Assembly (NCBI RefSeq): GCF_016908775.1
Contig: NZ_JAFBEP010000004.1
Location: 62,001-126,000, forward strand
From: Defluviitalea raffinosedens
Lineage (GTDB): Bacteria; Bacillota; Clostridia; Lachnospirales; Defluviitaleaceae
Direction: 5' to 3'
Length of the DNA: 64,000 bases
Shown here piece by piece: positions 43,991-52,628 of the stretch (position 1 is its first letter; each line of letters opens with the position of its first letter). Position numbers and translations under genes: made by a program. The notes under the pieces are model-generated. The model made no database searches and was not told the origin of the DNA. It worked only from the letters and a program-made list of their open reading frames with translations.

Positions 43991-44731
43991 TTAAGTTAAC
44001 GGTGAAAAAACCGCTCGCCCTTTATCAATGTTTTTCAGATCCACCTTACCCATATCGTACACGTTCATAATTTGAATCATCCACTGTATTTTTTTGTCAA
44101 ATTCTTCTATGTTACCCATAGATACGTCCAATTTCTTTACATATACATGCGTATCGGTTGGATCACTTACATCAATTTTTATAATATCTTCAAGCAAATC
44201 ATATTTTAACATCATCTGTGCCATCACTGCCACTATATTTAAAGAACTTTTATTTTTAACCGGAATAATTTCTCCAATTTCAAAATGATCAAATTCCAGC
44301 CCCTGAACTATTGGAAGATGATCTTTATAAGTAGGTGATGTTTCCAATACTCGTCCATCTTTATCTATATAAAGATATGTCCCTACATAAGGAACATATC
44401 CTACCACTTTTCTTTCATCAATTTGAATTCTGACATGATTGGGCCATTTTACTTCTATACTTGCCGATTCAATATATGGATCTTTACACAGCAGTTTTTC
44501 AGCTTTTTTTTGTTGAAACAAAAATATATTCTGGTTTAAATGAAAATTTATTTTTTCAAGGATTTGCTCTTCTGAGTAATGCTCATTTCCCCTTATTTCA
44601 ATCTTTTGAACTGAAAAAAGCGGAGAAGTAAAAAATAAAAGGAAAAACACAACAACTAAAACCATAATAAGTACGATTTTTGTAAATTTGGGCTGGTTTT
44701 GAACATTATTAATTGGTATAATTCTTCCCAT
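43991..44731 (-). CDS. ftsQ: FtsQ/DivIB division protein with POTRA domain
   Basis: About 246 residues: short cytoplasmic N-terminus, one membrane helix near 20-42 (IVLIMVLVVVFFLLFFTSPLF), POTRA domain (QKIEIRGNEHYSEEQIL...) and a beta domain. It bridges FtsL and the division transpeptidase in the septal complex. ATG at 44731 follows AAGGTG; an in-frame GTG three codons upstream overlaps that site. It lies 27 nt or so after murA. Confidence 0.93.
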   Translation of the reverse strand: MGRIIPINNVQNQPKFTKIVLIMVLVVVFFLLFFTSPLFSVQKIEIRGNEHYSEEQILEKINFHLNQNIFLFQQKKAEKLLCKDPYIESASIEVKWPNHVRIQIDERKVVGYVPYVGTYLYIDKDGRVLETSPTYKDHLPIVQGLEFDHFEIGEIIPVKNKSSLNIVAVMAQMMLKYDLLEDIIKIDVSDPTDTHVYVKKLDVSMGNIEEFDKKIQWMIQIMNVYDMGKVDLKNIDKGRAVFSPLT

Positions 44732-44767
44732 TTGCTTCACCTTCGTTTTTCACTTCAAATCATTGCT

Positions 44768-46021
44768 TTAATTGATCTTTCGGATACTGGCTCCTAATAA
44801 TTGAAGATTCTTATCAATTTCTTCATATCCTCTTTCAATATGCTTTGCTCCTTCAACTACTGTACTTCCTTGTGCAACTAATCCTGCCATGATTAAAGCC
44901 GCACCACCTCTTAAATCTTTTGCATGAACCGCGGTTCCTGTGAGTTCATTTACACCTTTAACAATTGCTGTACGTCCTTCTATAGTTATATCTGCTCCCA
45001 TCCTCATGAGCTCTTCCGCATGCTTAAATCTCGATTCAAATACTGTTTCAGTAATAATACTGGTTCCTGAAGCAATTGTTAATAAAGCCATCATTTGTGC
45101 TTGCATATCTGTCGGAAATCCGGGATATGGTTGAGTACGGACAATATCCACACTTCTTAGTTGCTTTGGTGCCTTTAAGTAAATATTGTTTTCTTTTTCA
45201 ATAAGAGTACATCCAATTTCTCTCAATTTAGATGTTATTGCCTGTATATGATTGGGTTCAACATTAGTAAGTTCAATTTCCCCTCCTGTAATTGCTGCTG
45301 CTGCAAGATAGGTACCAGTAACAATCCGATCAGGGATTACTTTATGCTCTACTTTACCTAAAGTTTTTACTCCTTCAATATAAATGACATCAGTTGAAGC
45401 TCCCGAAATCTTTGCACCCATACCATTTAAAAAATCCTGTAAATCTTTAATTTCAGGCTCTTTCGCTGCATTATAGATTACCGTTGTCCCTTCTGCCAGA
45501 GATGCTGCAAGCATAATATTTTCTGTAGCTCCTACGCTGGGAAAATCTAAATGAATTTTTGCACCAGTTAATTTTGAAGCTTCGCAAATAATAAATCCGC
45601 GCTCCTCTTTAATTTGAACACCCAATTGCCTTAACGCTTTTAAGTGCAAATCAATCGGTCTGGGGCCCAATGGACAACCACCGGGATAGGAGATAATAAC
45701 CCTCTTATATCTTCCAAGCACAGAACCCAATAAAATAATCGAAGAACGCATTTCTCTTACTAAGTCTTCCGGTACTTCATAGGAGGAAACAGTAGAGGAA
45801 TCAACAATCAAGGTTTTACCTTCCCACTTCACGTTGCACCCAATTCTTTCAAGAATACTGATCATCGTAAGAACATCTAATATTTGAGGGCAATCATGAA
45901 TATAACTTATATTCCCATTCAATACTGTTGCGGCTAATATCGGAAGTACTGCATTTTTTCCTCCTTGGACCCGCAGTGTTCCTTCAAGCCGCTTTCCTCC
46001 ATCTATATAAAATTTGCCCAT
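44768..46021 (-). CDS. murA: MurA, UDP-GlcNAc enolpyruvyl transferase
   Basis: 417 residues, the exact usual length. It has the UDP-GlcNAc-binding GGKNAVLPILAA segment and the catalytic, fosfomycin-targeted C116 in PGGCPLGPRPIDLH. It catalyses the first committed step of peptidoglycan precursor synthesis. The ATG lies eleven bases after AGGAGG; GTG in the longer frame overlaps that site. A structured leader (46032-46131) precedes it in the place where murG is commonly found. Confidence 0.97.
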   Translation of the reverse strand: MGKFYIDGGKRLEGTLRVQGGKNAVLPILAATVLNGNISYIHDCPQILDVLTMISILERIGCNVKWEGKTLIVDSSTVSSYEVPEDLVREMRSSIILLGSVLGRYKRVIISYPGGCPLGPRPIDLHLKALRQLGVQIKEERGFIICEASKLTGAKIHLDFPSVGATENIMLAASLAEGTTVIYNAAKEPEIKDLQDFLNGMGAKISGASTDVIYIEGVKTLGKVEHKVIPDRIVTGTYLAAAAITGGEIELTNVEPNHIQAITSKLREIGCTLIEKENNIYLKAPKQLRSVDIVRTQPYPGFPTDMQAQMMALLTIASGTSIITETVFESRFKHAEELMRMGADITIEGRTAIVKGVNELTGTAVHAKDLRGGAALIMAGLVAQGSTVVEGAKHIERGYEEIDKNLQLLGASIRKIN

Positions 46022-46031
46022 AAAGAAAGAC

Positions 46032-46131
46032 ACCTCCTGAAACTGTCAGGTAAGCCTATATATAACTATAGTATGCATAATAATATAAGTTGTGACAGAC
46101 CTGGACAAGTATCCCATCAAGCTTCAGGAGT
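46032..46131 (-). promoter_or_regulatory. Structured leader of murA with possible internal promoter
   Basis: Minus strand CTCCTGAA (46130-46123) can pair with TTCAGGAG (46041-46034), which overlaps the murA ribosome site, and CTGTCA (46098-46093) with TGACAG (46048-46043). A promoter-like TTGTCC (46108-46103), 17 bp, TATTAT (46085-46080) lies between the arms, so RNA from it would lack both pairing partners. Confidence 0.4.
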
Positions 46132-46141
46132 TCAATGAATT

Positions 46142-47293
46142 CTATAACTTATTCAATTTAGAATATCTTGATATATTAAGCAATATCCCCATAGCAGACA
46201 TAGTAAACAATAGCGACGATCCTCCATAACTGATAAAAGGCAACGGCATTCCGGTTGTAGGAATTGTTTTTGTAATAACTGCAACATTAATGAGAACTTG
46301 TATCCCTATCATGCATACTATTCCCGACGCCACTAAAGATGAAAACAAATCAGGAGCGTTTATAGCCACCTTTATACCTCTCCAAATCAAAATTAAAAAT
46401 AAAGATAACAAAGCTATTGCTCCAACTAATCCTAATTCTTCACATACAATAGCAAAAATAATGTCATTATGAGCCTCAGGAATAAAGCCAAGTTTTTGCC
46501 TGCTTTCCCCCAGCCCTAATCCAAACAAACCCCCAGAGCCTACTGCATATAGGGATTGAATGGGCTGGTATCCTTTACCAGTGGGATCTATCCATGGATT
46601 TTTCCAGATTTGAATTCTGTCTAATCTATAGGCAAATTGTGGAAGCATTACCGCAGCAGCCCCTCCGCCTAAAACCGGTAAAGCTAACACAAAAAAGTGC
46701 CAAATCTTAGGACTCGCTACAAAAAGCATGGCAACTCCAATAAATAGAACAACAATTGCAGTACTCAAGTTTTGTATAGCAATTAAAACAACTGGAATTG
46801 CTACAAATATTAAATAAAATAATAATCCCGAAAATTTCTTCAGTTTATTTCTGTTATAAGAGATGATAAGAGCCATAAAGAAAATAATTGTAAGTTTAGC
46901 TAACTCCGAAGGTTGAAATCCAAAAAGCCATCTCTTTGATCCGTTGACTTTTTGCCCAATCAATAACACGAGTACAAGCAAAATTTGAGAAACAATATAC
47001 CCAGGAATCGCTAGCAATTTAATATTTTTATAATCATAATTCATCATAAAAATCATGGCTGAAAAACCAATGACAGACCAAAGTGCCTGCTTTTTTAAGA
47101 AATAGTACATGTCATTAAAATGATTTAAAGCATAGTAATAACTCGAACTAAAAATCATAACCAGCCCAAATAATACCAGCAATCCTACGGTAAACAAAAT
47201 GGTGAAATCACATTGGGTTCTTATTGCTTTAATTCTTTTTTCCTTAGCTCCCTTTATTCGTCCTTGGGATTTTCGGGATACCGCAGATTCCAT
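46142..47293 (-). CDS. ftsW: FtsW/SpoVE-type peptidoglycan glycosyltransferase (SEDS)
   Basis: About 383 residues with ten membrane helices and SEDS motifs (NGSKRWL, LIISYNRN region, GxGLGESRQKLGFIPEAHNDIIFAI, ISYGGSSLL). It polymerises lipid II at the septum with its cognate PBP. Only one SEDS gene is in the cluster; it could serve vegetative division, spore cortex, or both. ATG at 47293 follows AAGGG; an overlapping GTG also exists at the murD stop. Confidence 0.94.
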   Translation of the reverse strand: MESAVSRKSQGRIKGAKEKRIKAIRTQCDFTILFTVGLLVLFGLVMIFSSSYYYALNHFNDMYYFLKKQALWSVIGFSAMIFMMNYDYKNIKLLAIPGYIVSQILLVLVLLIGQKVNGSKRWLFGFQPSELAKLTIIFFMALIISYNRNKLKKFSGLLFYLIFVAIPVVLIAIQNLSTAIVVLFIGVAMLFVASPKIWHFFVLALPVLGGGAAAVMLPQFAYRLDRIQIWKNPWIDPTGKGYQPIQSLYAVGSGGLFGLGLGESRQKLGFIPEAHNDIIFAIVCEELGLVGAIALLSLFLILIWRGIKVAINAPDLFSSLVASGIVCMIGIQVLINVAVITKTIPTTGMPLPFISYGGSSLLFTMSAMGILLNISRYSKLNKL

Positions 47294-47298
47294 TTCTT

Positions 47299-48669
47299 TC
47301 ACCCTTTCAAAGCATAAACCGCTTGTTTAAACATCTCTCCTCTTTCTTCATAACTCTTAAACATATCCCAGCTGGCACATGCCGGAGAAAGTAAAACGCA
47401 GTCTCCACTCACTGCAATTTCCTTTGCCAAAATTACAGCTTCATTTATGGATGAGGCTTTCTTTATGTTAAAGAAACCTTTTTCATGGGCAGTTTGAATG
47501 ATCTTATCAGAAGTTTCTCCTATTAAAATGAGATACTTTACTTTATTAGGAAATACGTCAATCCATTCTGTAAAATCCGCTCCTTTATCCATTCCGCCGC
47601 CAATCAATACAATCGGCCTTTTCATTGCTTTGATTCCAATAATTGCTGCGTCAACATTGGTAGCCTTAGAATCATTATAGTATTGTACTCCATCTATTGT
47701 ATCAACATATTCTATTCTATGTTCTACGCCTTTAAAACCAATTAAGATATTTCTAATAATCTCAACAGGTACTCCCATGCAAATCGTAATGGCTGTTGCT
47801 GCCAAAGCGTTTTCAACATTATGATCTCCCAAAATTTGCAGGTCACTGATTTTGCAAATACCAGTATTAATTTTATTCCATTTTACGTATATTTCGTCAT
47901 CCTTTACAAATACTCCTTCATCTAATTCTTTTTTTCTGCTGAAGGGTATGATTTGGGCACACATTTTTCCCTTCATTTTTCTACAAATATCATCCTCTTC
48001 ATTTAAAACACAAAAATCATCACTGTCTTGATTCTCAAAAATTCTTTCTTTAGCAGATACATAATTTTCAAAGGTTTTATGTCGGTTTAAATGATCAGGA
48101 GTTATATTTAATATTGCACTTACCTTAGGTTTAAAAGTATGTATTGTTTCCAGCTGGAAACTGCTGATTTCAGCCACAACAAAATCCTGTTGTTTCATTT
48201 GCTCAACTTTATCCGTAAATGGCGTTCCAATATTTCCTACAACATAGGTATCAGGATGATATGCTTTCATAATTTCTCCTACCAAAGTAGTTGTTGTGGT
48301 CTTGCCATTGGTGCCTGTAATTGCAATAATCGGGCAAGGGCACAAAACATAACCTAGTTCTATTTCAGACCATACGGGTATGTTCATTTGCTTTGCCTTT
48401 TGAAGAAACTCTAAATCCGTTGGTACTCCAGGACTTAAGACAATTAAATCTTGGGATTCTATGATTGGCTCTGGATCTTCCCCTAAGATAAGCTCAATAC
48501 CCATGCTTTCCAACAGATTGATTTCTTCTTCCATAAGCGGAATAAGCTCTTCACGCTTTTTCATATCTTGAATTTTTACTTTTGCACCTAATCTGGAACA
48601 TAATTTGGCTGAACTAATTCCACTTCTTGCCATACCTATAATCAATATATTTCTATTCTGCCATTCCAT
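47299..48669 (-). CDS. murD: MurD, UDP-MurNAc-L-alanine:D-glutamate ligase
   Basis: 456 residues with the Mur ligase P-loop GTNGKTTTTTL, the central HLNRHKTFENYVSAK-type region and C-terminal DSKATN. It adds D-glutamate to the nucleotide precursor in the cytoplasm. The frame extends 38 codons upstream into mraY, but CGGAGG before ATG at 48669 (MEWQNRNILIIG) fixes the start. It lies 32 nt after mraY. Confidence 0.97.
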   Translation of the reverse strand: MEWQNRNILIIGMARSGISSAKLCSRLGAKVKIQDMKKREELIPLMEEEINLLESMGIELILGEDPEPIIESQDLIVLSPGVPTDLEFLQKAKQMNIPVWSEIELGYVLCPCPIIAITGTNGKTTTTTLVGEIMKAYHPDTYVVGNIGTPFTDKVEQMKQQDFVVAEISSFQLETIHTFKPKVSAILNITPDHLNRHKTFENYVSAKERIFENQDSDDFCVLNEEDDICRKMKGKMCAQIIPFSRKKELDEGVFVKDDEIYVKWNKINTGICKISDLQILGDHNVENALAATAITICMGVPVEIIRNILIGFKGVEHRIEYVDTIDGVQYYNDSKATNVDAAIIGIKAMKRPIVLIGGGMDKGADFTEWIDVFPNKVKYLILIGETSDKIIQTAHEKGFFNIKKASSINEAVILAKEIAVSGDCVLLSPACASWDMFKSYEERGEMFKQAVYALKG

Positions 48670-48701
48670 ATTTAAAGTCCTCCGAAGTTTAAGATTCAAA
48701 A

Positions 48702-49661
48702 TTACTGGACGCCTAATAATCCAAATAAACACATCACTGCCGTAATGATGCAAAAAACAGATACAACTTTCGTTTCTGTCCATCCAGACAACTCAAAATG
48801 ATGATGGATCGGTGCCATTTTAAAAATTCTTTTACGGGTCATCTTAAAATAACCAACCTGAAGCATCACTGAAAGAGCTTCGATAACATAAATTAAACCT
48901 ACTATAATAATAAATAAGGGCATTTTTAAAATAAAAGCTGTAGATACAACAAATCCTCCCAATGCCAAAGACCCCGTATCTCCCATAAAAACTTTAGCAG
49001 GGTGGGAATTAAAAAGCAAAAATCCTAATAAACTTCCTACTACAGCTGCTCCAATAGGAAGAATACTGCTGTTTTCTCCCCAACTTACAATAGTAAAAAA
49101 TGTTGCCACCAATACTGTTACGCTTGAAGCCAAACCATCAAGGCCATCCGTCAGATTCACTGCATTGACTGTACCTAACATAGCAAAAATCAGAAAAGGA
49201 ATAAACCATATTCCTAAGTCTATTACCATTCCTCCTGAAAAAGGAACAATAATTTTAGTCCCGATATTCGTCGAATTCAAGAGATAGTATCCAAAAAATC
49301 CTGTAATGATCAATTGTGCAATAATTTTCTGATATGCTCGTAAACCCAAGGAGCGCTTCATAACTACCTTAATAAAATCATCTACAAAGCCAACAATACC
49401 AAATCCCACTGTAACAAATAAAACTGCCAATCCATCCATATTATCTTTTAAAAATAAGATAGAAGTTAAAATGATGCTAATAAGAATAATAATGCCGCCC
49501 ATAGTAGGAGTTCCGGCCTTTTTCAGATGACTTTTAGGCCCGTCATCCCTTACATACTGTCCAAATTTTAATCGGCTCAAAAAAGGAATTAAAATCGGAC
49601 TCAAGATAAGATTAATTAAAAATGCAATGAGTGCGGCATAAATTGCTGCATTATAATACAT
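48702..49661 (-). CDS. mraY: MraY, phospho-MurNAc-pentapeptide transferase
   Basis: 319 residues, ten membrane helices, with family motifs GPKSHLKKAGTPTMGGI, the aspartates of NLTDGLDGLA, FMGDTGSLALGG and the histidine cluster MAPIHHHFELSGW. It makes lipid I from UDP-MurNAc-pentapeptide. It begins four bases after the murF stop; GAGGTGG serves as ribosome site. Confidence 0.98.
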   Translation of the reverse strand: MYYNAAIYAALIAFLINLILSPILIPFLSRLKFGQYVRDDGPKSHLKKAGTPTMGGIIILISIILTSILFLKDNMDGLAVLFVTVGFGIVGFVDDFIKVVMKRSLGLRAYQKIIAQLIITGFFGYYLLNSTNIGTKIIVPFSGGMVIDLGIWFIPFLIFAMLGTVNAVNLTDGLDGLASSVTVLVATFFTIVSWGENSSILPIGAAVVGSLLGFLLFNSHPAKVFMGDTGSLALGGFVVSTAFILKMPLFIIIVGLIYVIEALSVMLQVGYFKMTRKRIFKMAPIHHHFELSGWTETKVVSVFCIITAVMCLFGLLGVQ

Positions 49662-49665
49662 GCTA

Positions 49666-51066
49666 CTATTCCACCTCTTTTAATTTTTCCACAGTATTTT
49701 CCAAATGCATCCCTCTGGATGCTTTAACCAATATTGTATCTTCTGACTCAACAAAATGCTCTAAAGTATCCCATAAGGTATCTTGATCCCAAAATGTCAT
49801 CACTCTATTTTTATCCATACCCGCATGGATTGCTCCTTGTGCTATATGCTTTGCCTCAGTGCCAACACATAACAAATAATCGATATTGCTTTGGACTGCA
49901 TATTCACCTACTTCTTTATGGGCCTGTTCAGAGTAAAATCCCATTTCTAACATATCACCCAAGATAGCAATTTTTCTTTTTCCTTTGGAAATTTCATTAA
50001 GCACATCAAGAGCTGCCTTCATGGACTGAGGACTGGCATTGTAAACATCATTAATAATCCATAGATTCTTTTTTGTTTTTAATATGTCCATCCTCATTTT
50101 AGAAGCCTGATATGTAAAAATACCTTTTTGAATTTCTTCAAGTGATAAATCTAATTTTAAGCCTATCACAGCAGCACTAAGAGCATTATAAACCATATGC
50201 TTGCCAGGAGAAGGGATTTGCACATGAACTTCCTGTTCATTTAAAACAAAATCAGCTTCCGTTCCATCTATTCCTAGAAATCGGATATTTTTTGCGTATG
50301 CCTGGTTAGTGGTCTCCAATCCAAAATAAACAATTTCAATAGGAATTTTCTCTTTTAAAGTTCTAAGAAAAGCATCATCACCATTTAAAACTGCTAAGCC
50401 ATCCTTATTGAGATAATCGAATATTTCGCTTTTAGCCTGTAAAATTCCTTCTTGACTTCCTAAATTTTCTATGTGAGAAACCCCTATATTGGTAATCACT
50501 GCAATATCAGGTTTTGCAATTTTACTTAAATTATGAATTTCCCCAAAATGATTCATTCCCATTTCAATGACTGCGAGTTCATGCTCTTTATTTAATTGGA
50601 AAATAGTCAAAGGTACCCCTATTTCGTTATTATAGTTGCCTTGAGTTTTTAATACTTTATAATGCTGACTTAATACCGAAGCAATCATATCCTTTGTACT
50701 TGTCTTGCCCACACTTCCTGTAATGGCAACAACAGGTACAGAAAAAAGAGACCTATAATATTCTGCCAAATCCATAAGAGCTTGTTTAGTGTTTTCTACT
50801 TGTATCAAGAATTTACCCTCTGGAGGCAAAAAATCATTTTTTTCGGAAAAACAAGCTTTTGCTCCCTTTTCATAAGCCTGTTGAATAAAATCATGGCCGT
50901 CGAAATTTTCGCCTGTAAGAGGAATAAATAGATCTCCAACGGATATATTTCGAGAATCCGTAGATACTCCAGTAATTACAATTTCATTTTCATCGGATCT
51001 TATTTGATTTTGAATAAGTTTTCCTTTTACTGCAGAAGCAATTTCATTTATTTTCAATGGTTCCAT
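49666..51066 (-). CDS. murF: MurF, UDP-MurNAc-tripeptide:D-Ala-D-Ala ligase
   Basis: 466 residues: N-terminal uridine-binding domain, ATPase P-loop GSVGKTSTKDMI, IEMGMNHFGEI, NDVYNASPQSMKAAL and the C-terminal ligase domain. It completes the pentapeptide. It lies three bases after murE, so the two ligases are cotranslated. Length and motifs are standard. Confidence 0.97.
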   Translation of the reverse strand: MEPLKINEIASAVKGKLIQNQIRSDENEIVITGVSTDSRNISVGDLFIPLTGENFDGHDFIQQAYEKGAKACFSEKNDFLPPEGKFLIQVENTKQALMDLAEYYRSLFSVPVVAITGSVGKTSTKDMIASVLSQHYKVLKTQGNYNNEIGVPLTIFQLNKEHELAVIEMGMNHFGEIHNLSKIAKPDIAVITNIGVSHIENLGSQEGILQAKSEIFDYLNKDGLAVLNGDDAFLRTLKEKIPIEIVYFGLETTNQAYAKNIRFLGIDGTEADFVLNEQEVHVQIPSPGKHMVYNALSAAVIGLKLDLSLEEIQKGIFTYQASKMRMDILKTKKNLWIINDVYNASPQSMKAALDVLNEISKGKRKIAILGDMLEMGFYSEQAHKEVGEYAVQSNIDYLLCVGTEAKHIAQGAIHAGMDKNRVMTFWDQDTLWDTLEHFVESEDTILVKASRGMHLENTVEKLKEVE

Positions 51067-51069
51067 TAA

Positions 51070-52524
51070 TTATGCCCCCTGAAGAATGGACTTAACCACT
51101 TCAACATCATCGAAGTGAATGACTTGATCTTTTATGATTTGATATGTTTCATGGCCTTTACCTGCAATTAAGACGATATCTTTTGCATTTGCAGCTTCAA
51201 TAGCCTTTTTTATACCTTCTTTTCTGTCTACTACTTTTTCATAAGGACAATTAGTTTTCTTCATTCCTACCTCAATTTCATCGATAATACTTTCTGGTTC
51301 TTCTGACCTCGGATTATCAGAAGTAATAATGCAGTAATTCGAATACTTTCCTGCAATTTCTCCCATAATCGGTCGCTTGCTGCGATCCCGGTCACCGCCG
51401 CATCCAAAGACAGTGATGATTCTGCCTTCTGCAAATTCTTTAATGGTTTTTAATACATTCTCTAATCCATCCGGTGCATGGGCATAATCTACAATAACGC
51501 TAAATCCTTTGCTACTCTCAACTCTTTGCACACGACCTGGAACACCTTCCATTTCTTCAAGGGCACTCTTAATCACCTCAAGAGGTACATTAAGATAATA
51601 TCCTGCTGCAATGGCACCTAAAGCGTTATATATATTAAATCTGCCAATGGTATTAAGATGAAAACGAGTTTCTTGACCCTCAAAAGTTACAGTAAACTCT
51701 ATTCCTTTAGAATTCATCACGATATTATGAGCTTTAAAATCTGCATCGTTTTCAATTCCAAAGGTGATTACTTTACATTCAGCCTGTTTTATAATTTCTT
51801 TTCCATGGGGGTCATCAATATTAATGATTCCATAATTACATTTCTTAAATAGTTTTGCTTTAGCATTTCTATAGTTTTCCATAGTTTTATGGAAATCTAA
51901 ATGATCTAAAGTGAGATTTGTAAATACTCCGATTTCAAAATCACATGCATCCACACGATTTAACTCTAAAGCATGGGATGAAACCTCCATAACAACATGA
52001 CTAACATCTTCATTTGCCATTTGCGCAAATAAGGATTGTAAATCTAAAGATTCAGGAGTTGTTCTACTTGCTTCTGCTTTTTTGTTTCCGATACGGTTTT
52101 CAATTGTCCCTATTAAACCTACTTTCTTATTATATTGCTCCAGAATTTTAGCAATTAAAAAAGTTGTTGTAGTTTTTCCATTAGTTCCTGTTACACCAAT
52201 TAATTTCATTTGCTTTACAGGATTATTATAAAAATTAGCAGATATATAAGGCATTTTTTCTCTTGTATTGTCTACGCGAATAATAGCAATATAATTTGGG
52301 ATATCCTCTATATCTATATCTTTTTGAACAAGAAGAGCTGTTGCTCCCTTTTTAACAGCATCCAAGGCAAACTGATGTCCATCAACTTTAAATCCTTCAA
52401 TACAAATAAATAATGTGTTGCTGGTTACTTGTCGCGAATCATAAGCAATGTGATCAATCTCAATATCCTCACTGCCTTGTATTACTGTATAATCAACAGA
52501 TTTTAGCAAATCACATAATTTCAT
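51070..52524 (-). CDS. murE: MurE, UDP-MurNAc-dipeptide ligase, meso-diaminopimelate type
   Basis: 484 residues. P-loop GTNGKTTT at 113-120, carbamylated-lysine region, and the substrate-selecting DNPR motif (SDNPRSEEP, near 400), which in known enzymes indicates meso-DAP rather than lysine. It adds the third stem amino acid. AGGAGG before ATG. The 104-nt gap to spoVD upstream has a TATAAT (complement at 52561-52566) without a convincing -35. Confidence 0.97.
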   Translation of the reverse strand: MKLCDLLKSVDYTVIQGSEDIEIDHIAYDSRQVTSNTLFICIEGFKVDGHQFALDAVKKGATALLVQKDIDIEDIPNYIAIIRVDNTREKMPYISANFYNNPVKQMKLIGVTGTNGKTTTTFLIAKILEQYNKKVGLIGTIENRIGNKKAEASRTTPESLDLQSLFAQMANEDVSHVVMEVSSHALELNRVDACDFEIGVFTNLTLDHLDFHKTMENYRNAKAKLFKKCNYGIINIDDPHGKEIIKQAECKVITFGIENDADFKAHNIVMNSKGIEFTVTFEGQETRFHLNTIGRFNIYNALGAIAAGYYLNVPLEVIKSALEEMEGVPGRVQRVESSKGFSVIVDYAHAPDGLENVLKTIKEFAEGRIITVFGCGGDRDRSKRPIMGEIAGKYSNYCIITSDNPRSEEPESIIDEIEVGMKKTNCPYEKVVDRKEGIKKAIEAANAKDIVLIAGKGHETYQIIKDQVIHFDDVEVVKSILQGA

Positions 52525-52628
52525 ATTTTTCCTCCTGACTGGTTACAATTTCATCAGTTTATTATATCATATTAAAACATTGAATTCACTCTAATCACTT
52601 TAAAAATTAAAATATAACAATGACTTTA

